Assembly: GCA_964533785.1 (NCBI GenBank)
Contig: CAZHNG010000036.1
Coordinates: forward strand, 1 to 28,512
DNA length: 28,512 nt
DNA from: JANQRV01 sp964533785
GTDB taxonomy: Bacteria; Bacteroidota; Bacteroidia; Chitinophagales; Saprospiraceae
Direction: 5' to 3'
The notes beneath the pieces were generated by a model. That model made no database searches, was not told the origin of the DNA, and was given only the letters and a program-made list of their open reading frames with translations. This document shows, piece by piece, positions 23,613 to 28,512 of the stretch. The translations under genes were made by a program, and so were the position numbers. The number at the start of each line of letters is the position of its first letter. The stretch's first letter is position 1.

Positions 23613-25052
23613 ATGAAAAGAATATTAAAATATAAATTTATCCTGTTAGCAGGAATATTGGTTTTACCATTCACTAGTTGTGATGATATTACCGACCTCA
23701 ACGTCGATCCTAACAATCCGGTAGAAGTTCCGGCTTCCAATTTATTGACACAGGCAGAATTCCAGTTGAATAACCTGCTGTGGAGCCGTGGCTATAATGC
23801 AGAATGGACGATGCTGCTGGTACAACACTGGGCACAGAACGAGTACGCGGAAGAATCCCGTTATACCGTTGATGGAAATGACTTTAATGGCGAATGGACA
23901 ACGATGTACGCCAGTGTATTGAACGAACTACAAATTGCCGGTGATATCATTACCGAAGATGAGACCGTTTCGGCCGGCCGTAAAGCCAATCAATTGGCGA
24001 TCATCGACATTCTAAAAGTACATGCTTACCAAAATTTGGTGGATGGCTACGGTGATATTCCGTTTTCCCAGGCATTAAATAGTGTTGAGCATCCATTACC
24101 AGCATACGATAACCAGCAAGATGTTTACAACGGCCTTTTCTCTATGCTGGAAAATGCTATCAATGCTTTGAATGAATCAGAACCTTCTTTTGATTCTGGC
24201 GATATCATTTACAATGGAGATGTTGCACTTTGGAAGAAACTTGGTAATTCTTTGATGATGCGTATGGCTATGCGCGTTGTTGACGTCGATAACGGAACAG
24301 CTTCCAAGTTTTTGAATCAAGCGGCCAGCGGTGCTTTTACCAGCAATGCCGATAATGCCTTATTTGTATTTTCTGACAATCCTGACTTGGCGAATCCGCT
24401 CTACAGAGATAACGTGATCGGCAACCGGGATGATTTTGCCGTTACCGATGTTTTGGTCGATAACTTAAAGGCAATGGGCGATCCTCGCTTAGAAAAGTTT
24501 GCCAATCCAACGCTTACTGATGAAATCATCGGTATGCCTTACGGATTGACGGATGGTGAAGCTTTCTCCTTGAAATCTACCACTTCTCGTCCTAGTGACC
24601 TGGTAAGAGCAGCTCAGGCTCCCGCCGTGATCATGGATTATGCGGAAGTACAGTTCATCCTTGCGGAAGCTTATCAACGTGGTATCCTTTCGGGTGATGC
24701 AGCAGCAGCATACGCTGAGGGTGTTAAAGCATCTATGAACTACTGGGGTATCGAAGATGATGCAGCTATTCAGGCATACGTCGAAGCCAATCCTTACAAC
24801 GCCGATAACTGGAAAGAATCTTTGGGATGGCAAAAATGGATCGCTTTCTACATGAATGGTCCACAAGCATGGGCAGAATGGCGTCGTTTAGACTATCCAC
24901 AGTTAGAGGTACCTGCTGCGGCTACCAATGATATCATTCCAGTGCGGTTGCCTTATCCGATTGATGAGCAAACGCGTAACGGTAGTTCATTGAGCGCAGT
25001 AACCAGTAATCCTAATGATTTGAATACCAGGATCTTTTGGGATATGAATTAA
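23613..25052 (+). CDS. SusD/RagB-family nutrient-binding outer membrane lipoprotein
   Basis: A 479-residue surface lipoprotein that caps the SusC barrel and captures substrate. The signal peptide ends in the lipobox PFTSC (Cys at about 23), followed by DDITDLNVDPNNPVEVPASN, a typical SusD-like_2 start. Helical TPR-like segments follow (AIIDILKVHAYQNLVDGYGDIPFSQAL; LWKKLGNSLMMRMAMRV). ILAEAYQRG near residue 350 and WAEWRRLDYPQLE near 430 are family landmarks. Cotranscription with susC is likely given the 71-bp gap and shared strand. The operon probably ends at the hairpin at 25275. Confidence 0.95.
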   Translation: MKRILKYKFILLAGILVLPFTSCDDITDLNVDPNNPVEVPASNLLTQAEFQLNNLLWSRGYNAEWTMLLVQHWAQNEYAEESRYTVDGNDFNGEWTTMYASVLNELQIAGDIITEDETVSAGRKANQLAIIDILKVHAYQNLVDGYGDIPFSQALNSVEHPLPAYDNQQDVYNGLFSMLENAINALNESEPSFDSGDIIYNGDVALWKKLGNSLMMRMAMRVVDVDNGTASKFLNQAASGAFTSNADNALFVFSDNPDLANPLYRDNVIGNRDDFAVTDVLVDNLKAMGDPRLEKFANPTLTDEIIGMPYGLTDGEAFSLKSTTSRPSDLVRAAQAPAVIMDYAEVQFILAEAYQRGILSGDAAAAYAEGVKASMNYWGIEDDAAIQAYVEANPYNADNWKESLGWQKWIAFYMNGPQAWAEWRRLDYPQLEVPAAATNDIIPVRLPYPIDEQTRNGSSLSAVTSNPNDLNTRIFWDMN

Positions 25053-25165
25053 TTTTGTATTAGACGCTCCTGACGATGAATGTCAGGATGAGGCTAGATG
25101 CTAGAATAGCGTGATAGACTAGACGAGGGTACGCAGATCAATTCTGGCATCTGGAGTCTTTACAT

Positions 25166-25270
25166 CTATACTTGACGCGAAGTGGTCTGGGACTTCCCAA
25201 AGCTACTTCGGTCAGTATATACCGTACTTGAAGTGGTTTGGGTTTCCAAACCACTTCAAGTACGGTATAA
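25166..25270. repeat. Hairpin repeat element, copy A (intact)
   Basis: Begins CTATACTTGACGCGAAGTGG and ends in a 24-bp perfect stem (25218-25241 with 25246-25269; core CTTGAAGTGGTTTGG) with a 4-nt loop GTTT. The first 30 bp are themselves a diverged direct copy of the left stem arm, so the element contains arm, linker, arm and inverted arm. A second copy lies at 27991-28327. It is in the 590-bp gap after susD, which otherwise holds a terminator, two REP-like hairpins and a promoter, but no gene. Confidence 0.85.
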
Positions 25271-25274
25271 AAAT

Positions 25275-25312
25275 GAATGGGGTGTCACTTAGGTGGCATC
25301 CCATTCGTTTTT
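25275..25312 (+). terminator. Terminator downstream of susCD
   Basis: GAATGGGGTGTCAC pairs with GTGGCATCCCATTC (14 bp, two G-U pairs) around TTAG, followed by GTTTTT. It lies 220 bp past the susD stop, directly after the hairpin element. Confidence 0.75.
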
Positions 25313-25388
25313 GCCTTTGGGTATAAGTAAGTGGACAATCTTACCACTCAACTCTTTCCCTGTTGTCTTTACTGTACACTTTACAATA

Positions 25389-25480
25389 GTCCCGTTAGGG
25401 ACCGAAAGCTAGGTAAAAATGAAAGCCCTGGCATGATTGGCGTGCCGTTAGGTACGCCATATTTCGTACCTAACGGCACG
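25389..25480. repeat. Two related REP-like hairpins with a CGTTAGG core
   Basis: GTCCC-GTTA-GGGAC (25389-25402) is followed by CGAAAGC. CGTGCCGTTAGGTACG (25441-25456) pairs perfectly over 16 bp with 25465-25480 across an 8-nt loop and is followed by AAAGC. Both contain CCGTTAGG(G/T)AC and a GAAAGC-like tail, so they look like two members of one repeat family. No T tract. Confidence 0.65.
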
Positions 25481-25603
25481 AAAGCAACTATTTGACATTA
25501 TGTTTTACCAATCTCAGACCTCTAGCGAGGTCAATTTATATAAAGTGTACGGTAATGAATCCCTGTTGTCCACTGTTAGACAAACTAATAGTCATTAGAT
25601 ATT

Positions 25604-25611
25604 TATTTTTG
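25604..25611 (+). promoter_or_regulatory. -7 promoter element for the DUF3179 gene
   Basis: TATTTTTG matches TAnnTTTG exactly and lies 31 bp before the ATG at 25643. No clear -33 match is seen. Confidence 0.5.
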
Positions 25612-25642
25612 TCTAAAACGGCTCGCAGATTAATTTCAAAAG

Positions 25643-26770
25643 ATGTTAAAAGAAAAATTTATTTTAATACTACTTTTCATTTTATTATGGTCCTGTAATA
25701 ATGAAGAAGATATTCCACTACCACAAGAACAGCCTTCATCAAGTATCAATAATACGGTTACTGTTATTCAGGATGAATTTCAAGGCGCCCCAATGGTCAT
25801 TGCCGGCAGTGCATCGAAGAATTTGATCGTTTCTTTTAAGCGAGAGTTAGGCGGGGAAATACTAACGTTTACCCCTTCAGATAGGAGCCTGCCCGTCATC
25901 ATGAAAGATCAGGAAGGTAACCAATGGGATATATTTGGGGTAGCGGTAGACGGACCGTGGAAAGGCCGGCAATTGGAAGTGGTAAATGCAGGAATGGGCT
26001 ATTGGTTTGCTTTTAGTTCTATGTATCCCGAGGCCGAAATTTTTCAAGGGACAGCACCTACGTTGGTAAATACCGCTGAGCCAAATAATCCGGAATGGCT
26101 GATTCCAACCAATTACGTAGCTCAGGCTTCAAGTCTTGATGCCATTCCCGCCATTAATGACCCGAAATACATGGAAGCCAATTCAAAAAACTCGATCGAA
26201 GGACAATTGTATGTCCGGGACGATGATTTGGTGGTCGGTATTCAAGTCGGCAATGAGCGGATCGCTTACCCCCACAAAATCCTTGATGTTCACGAAATCA
26301 TCAACGATCAGATTGAGAGCCAACACCTTAGCATTACCTATTGCCCCTTTACCGGAACGGCAAAAATATGGGACCGTGAGCTCGAGGGAGAAATATATGA
26401 TTTCGGTGTTTCTGGTTTATTATACAACAACAACCTCATGCCGTTCGATCGCAAAACGGAAAGTTTCTGGACTCAACTCGATGCCTGGTGTGTATTCGGA
26501 CCCAATAAAGGCAAACGTCTACGCCAATTACGCTACGTAGAAACGACCTGGAAGAACTGGCTGGATATGAACGATGGAGTGTCCACCTTACTATCCGATG
26601 ATACCGGCATTATTCGAGATTACGATGAATTTCCTTATGGTAATTATCGAGAAAGTAATTTGATCACCTATCCTGGTACAACTGTTGATCAGCGCCTGCA
26701 TCCCAAAGAACGTGTTCATGCAATTGTAATTGACGGTAAGGCGAAAGTGTACCGTTTTGATGCATTCTGA
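25643..26770 (+). CDS. DUF3179 domain lipoprotein
   Basis: A 375-residue protein with a lipoprotein signal peptide (MLKEKFILILLFILLWSC, lipobox LWSC with Cys at 18). The C-terminal two thirds carry the DUF3179 signatures: ITYCPFTGTAKIWDRE, FGVSGLLYNNNLMPFDRKTESFWTQ, and KRLRQLRYVETTWKNWLDMN, the last resembling the usual closing Trp motif. The family has no established activity; its YCPxTG segment with an invariant Cys looks like a functional centre. It has its own -7 element and is followed after 141 bp by an outer membrane protein on the same strand, possibly a functional partner. Confidence 0.9.
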   Translation: MLKEKFILILLFILLWSCNNEEDIPLPQEQPSSSINNTVTVIQDEFQGAPMVIAGSASKNLIVSFKRELGGEILTFTPSDRSLPVIMKDQEGNQWDIFGVAVDGPWKGRQLEVVNAGMGYWFAFSSMYPEAEIFQGTAPTLVNTAEPNNPEWLIPTNYVAQASSLDAIPAINDPKYMEANSKNSIEGQLYVRDDDLVVGIQVGNERIAYPHKILDVHEIINDQIESQHLSITYCPFTGTAKIWDRELEGEIYDFGVSGLLYNNNLMPFDRKTESFWTQLDAWCVFGPNKGKRLRQLRYVETTWKNWLDMNDGVSTLLSDDTGIIRDYDEFPYGNYRESNLITYPGTTVDQRLHPKERVHAIVIDGKAKVYRFDAF

Positions 26771-26793
26771 TAGCGTGGGTATGAAGTTTATTT

Positions 26794-26880
26794 GTTTATG
26801 AGGTTTATGAAGGTTATATGTTTACCTCAATCAACACTATGAACACCATAAACCTCATAAACATTATAAACCTCATAAAC
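26794..26880. repeat. Inverted and direct repeats of a TAAACCTCAT motif
   Basis: GTTTATGAGGTTTATG (26794-26809) is the exact inverse of CATAAACCTCATAAAC (26847-26862), and a third copy TATAAACCTCATAAAC sits at 26865-26880. The loop between the inverted arms is 37 nt. They fill most of the gap between the DUF3179 gene and the next gene and give it a purine-poor leader. There is no T tract after the stem. Confidence 0.7.
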
Positions 26881-26911
26881 CCTCTCAACCAACCCCCACA
26901 AAAACAAGATC

Positions 26912-27880
26912 ATGAAAATTACCGTCATTCAATTACTAGCATACATTTTTCTTCCAACAACCATCTTCGCCCAGGCGTGTTGCTCCGGAGGCACTCCGCT
27001 TGCGGGTAATATTGGTTTACGCCCCATGTCTGCCGGAGATGTGTTTTTTGATTTGACCTATGATTATAATACGCAGCGGACGTTACTTAGTGGTAGCACG
27101 GTATTGGATGATAACCGCCGTGAAAGAAATACGAATGCCCTTTTGGCGAGGGCGGGATACGCGCTTACTGATCATTTGTCCTTTACGGCTATTCTTTCCT
27201 GGATTGATGAAGAAGAAAAAGTGCAGGCTTTAAGCGGAGGAACCAACCGGTTAGGCGCCAGTGGGCTTGGGGATGCCATTGCCCTGGTTCAGTACGAACC
27301 TATAAAGTGGCGGGATAAAAACTTAGTTTTTGGCGGCGGAATAAAATTTCCTTTGGGTAGTATTGACAATCGGGACCCAGAGACTGGCCTGATCCTCAAT
27401 CCCGATCTACAGCCAGGATCTGGTTCGTGGGACATGGTGCTCGGCGTACATTTCCAACAATCACATTTTTTTAAAAATAATCTTACCATGATCGCTTCGG
27501 TGACGAGTCGGTTGAATACGGAAGCCGACCGGTTCGAAGGACAGCAGGCCTATCAATTTGGAACAGAATTTCGGACTAACTTTGGCTTCAGAGACCGCTA
27601 TCTCCTCGGTACTTTCCTGCTTGATCCCGGACTAATCTTATTATACCGGCGTACTGAAATCGACCGGATCGATGGTAATGAGGTACCCAATACGGGTGGT
27701 CAGTGGTTACACGTATTACCTAATTTGAATTGGCAAATAAGCCCTGCTTTTTCGGTAGGCGCTTCCGTTGAAATACCACTGTACCGCAATTTAACGGGCA
27801 CGCAGTTGACAACGACGAACCGGTTTACTTTTACGCTGGCCTATCAGATCAGTAAGCAAAACAAAGAGCTGGGATTTTGA
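26912..27880 (+). CDS. Outer membrane beta-barrel protein, transporter-like
   Basis: A 322-residue protein with a signal peptide (MKITVIQLLAYIFLPTTIFAQ). The mature start ACCSGGTPLAGNIGL has adjacent cysteines and resembles a group of Bacteroidota outer-membrane transporter-like proteins. The rest alternates in beta-barrel fashion with aromatic girdles (ARAGYALTDHLSFTAILSWI, LGDAIALVQYEPI, NLVFGGGIKFPLGS, GSWDMVLGVHFQQS, NRFTFTLAYQI) and relates loosely to the porin-like 'phenol degradation MetA / transporter' families. Substrate unknown. It is the last gene in the window, probably linked to the DUF3179 gene. Confidence 0.78.
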   Translation: MKITVIQLLAYIFLPTTIFAQACCSGGTPLAGNIGLRPMSAGDVFFDLTYDYNTQRTLLSGSTVLDDNRRERNTNALLARAGYALTDHLSFTAILSWIDEEEKVQALSGGTNRLGASGLGDAIALVQYEPIKWRDKNLVFGGGIKFPLGSIDNRDPETGLILNPDLQPGSGSWDMVLGVHFQQSHFFKNNLTMIASVTSRLNTEADRFEGQQAYQFGTEFRTNFGFRDRYLLGTFLLDPGLILLYRRTEIDRIDGNEVPNTGGQWLHVLPNLNWQISPAFSVGASVEIPLYRNLTGTQLTTTNRFTFTLAYQISKQNKELGF

Positions 27881-27990
27881 TGAATTATTTGAAGTGCCCA
27901 GCGTCTACGCTGTATTGAATCAAAAACTTAGGGCCAGGTTTGAAGCCATTATCATAATACAAGACACGACTGCCTGCCATGGTTGGCAAG

Positions 27991-28327
27991 CTATACTTGA
28001 CGCAAAGTGGTTTGGGACTTCCTTAACCTAACGTGAACTAGAGTTTTGGGATAGGTGCAACGTGTTGGCTTTGAATTTTTTAGGGTGTTAGGACTGCAAA
28101 CCTGAGTCCATGGACTTTAGTATCGATTTACCTGATTGTAGTACTGGAACTTTTAACTGCCTTTGGTAGTCCAGTTCCGGTCGTTGTCAATACTACTAAA
28201 ACTGTCCCGGGGAAATCGCAGGAAACACAAGTACAGGGAACCTCTAGTTCACGTTAACCTACTTCGGTCAGTATACACCCTACTTGAAGATGGTTTGGGT
28301 TCCCAAATCACTTAAACGTCGGTATAA
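27991..28327. repeat. Hairpin repeat element, copy B (interrupted and decayed)
   Basis: 27991-28022 matches the start of copy A (CTATACTTGACGC, AAGTGGTTTGGGACTTCC) and 28261-28327 matches its end (ACTTCGGTCAGTATA, TACTTGAAGATGGTTTGGG, GGTATAA). About 230 bp with terminal inverted repeats lie between. The final hairpin arms no longer pair perfectly. The region 27881-28512 holds this element, the insertion and further hairpins; I see no gene in it. Confidence 0.75.
28030..28255. mobile_element. MITE-like insertion within the hairpin element
   Basis: AACGTGAACTAGAG at 28030 and its exact inverse CTCTAGTTCACGTT ending at 28255 form 14-bp terminal inverted repeats (15 bp if the flanking T/A is counted). 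AACCT flanks both sides, extendable to TTAACCT (28023-28029 and 28254-28260), as a target duplication would. At the same point copy A has a single 7-bp stretch. The interior of about 200 bp has no ORF. It is too short to encode a transposase, so it would be non-autonomous. Confidence 0.65.
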
Positions 28328-28385
28328 GACACATACATCAGTTTTAAAAGATTGAAAATCATATTCTTAAAATTATGACTTGTAA

Positions 28386-28447
28386 CCAAACGGAGTTTGG
28401 CAAGTTTTTCTGCATCGAGACTGAGTCTCTCGCAAGCAGTCTCGATG
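28386..28447. repeat. Two hairpins near the window end
   Basis: CCAAAC-GGA-GTTTGG (28386-28400) is a 6-bp stem; CATCGAGACTG (28413-28423) pairs perfectly with CAGTCTCGATG (28437-28447) across 13 nt. Flanking T and A runs (TTTTT before, AAAAAA after) could extend the second stem. Their order is wrong for a terminator on either strand. No gene is recognisable from 28448 to the end. Confidence 0.55.
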
Positions 28448-28512
28448 TGCAAAAAAGTCTAGTGCCTCGGGCATTAAATAACAGGTATAGTTCGGGAGGC
28501 TATTTTCTTGCG

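Noticed and set aside
25492..25698. 68-codon open frame upstream of and overlapping the DUF3179 gene
   Set aside because: Overlaps the REP-like/promoter region and the real start; no domain or signal.
26818..27009. 63-codon open frame through the TAAACCTCAT repeats
   Set aside because: The product is an Asn/Ile/Leu repeat from the leader that runs into the real gene in another frame.
27899..27912. CAGCGT-CT-ACGCTG hairpin after the last gene as a terminator
   Set aside because: Two-base loop and no T tract.

Overview
The window is a stretch of a Bacteroidota chromosome from a draft assembly (one run of N at 17928-17937). The phylum call rests on a SusC/SusD pair, a T9SS-type C-terminal sorting domain, -7 promoter elements of the form TAnnTTTG ahead of two tRNA genes and several CDSs, and the order rpmB-rpmG-DUF4295-ftsY. 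A marine or sludge Saprospirales-like bacterium would fit, but that lower rank is inference.

Layout. 1-48: 5' part of a tRNA-Ser(UGA) on the minus strand. 145-3371: a minus-strand copper-type P1B ATPase, divergent from a lipoprotein gene that ends in an intrinsic terminator. 3384-4623: tRNA-His with promoter and terminator, a small lipoprotein, and a convergent outer-membrane-type protein. 4949-7630: a methyltransferase and a secreted subtilisin with a T9SS tail, followed by a large bulged inverted repeat. 7832-9865: tRNA-Arg(ACG), two tandem degenerate tRNA-like copies that lack the anticodon arm, then rpmB, rpmG, a DUF4295 gene and ftsY. 9941-12917: a MacB-type permease and a TolC-like outer membrane protein, with no ATPase or periplasmic adaptor beside them. 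12963-13571: a Uma2-type nuclease-fold gene. 13725-19916: a large VPS10/BNR beta-propeller exoprotein and an S9 peptidase; between them lies a GxxExxY gene bracketed by arrays of 46-47 bp GCGGAT repeats. 20338-25312: susC-susD with a structured leader and a downstream terminator. 25389-28512: REP-like hairpins, a DUF3179 lipoprotein, an outer membrane protein, and a second copy of a hairpin element that appears to be split by a MITE-like insertion of about 226 bp.

How the genes may work together. The S8 protease, VPS10-like protein, S9 peptidase and SusCD pair suggest digestion and uptake of proteinaceous material (inference). The tRNA-Arg/rpmB/rpmG/DUF4295/ftsY block is translation and SRP-targeting housekeeping.

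The least ordinary parts are (1) the two anticodon-armless tRNA-Arg-like copies between tRNA-Arg and rpmB; (2) the GxxExxY cassette, whose repeat arrays each end in an inverted copy and whose repeat supplies the gene's stop codon; and (3) the hairpin element with one intact and one apparently interrupted copy. No CRISPR array, rRNA or phage module was seen.
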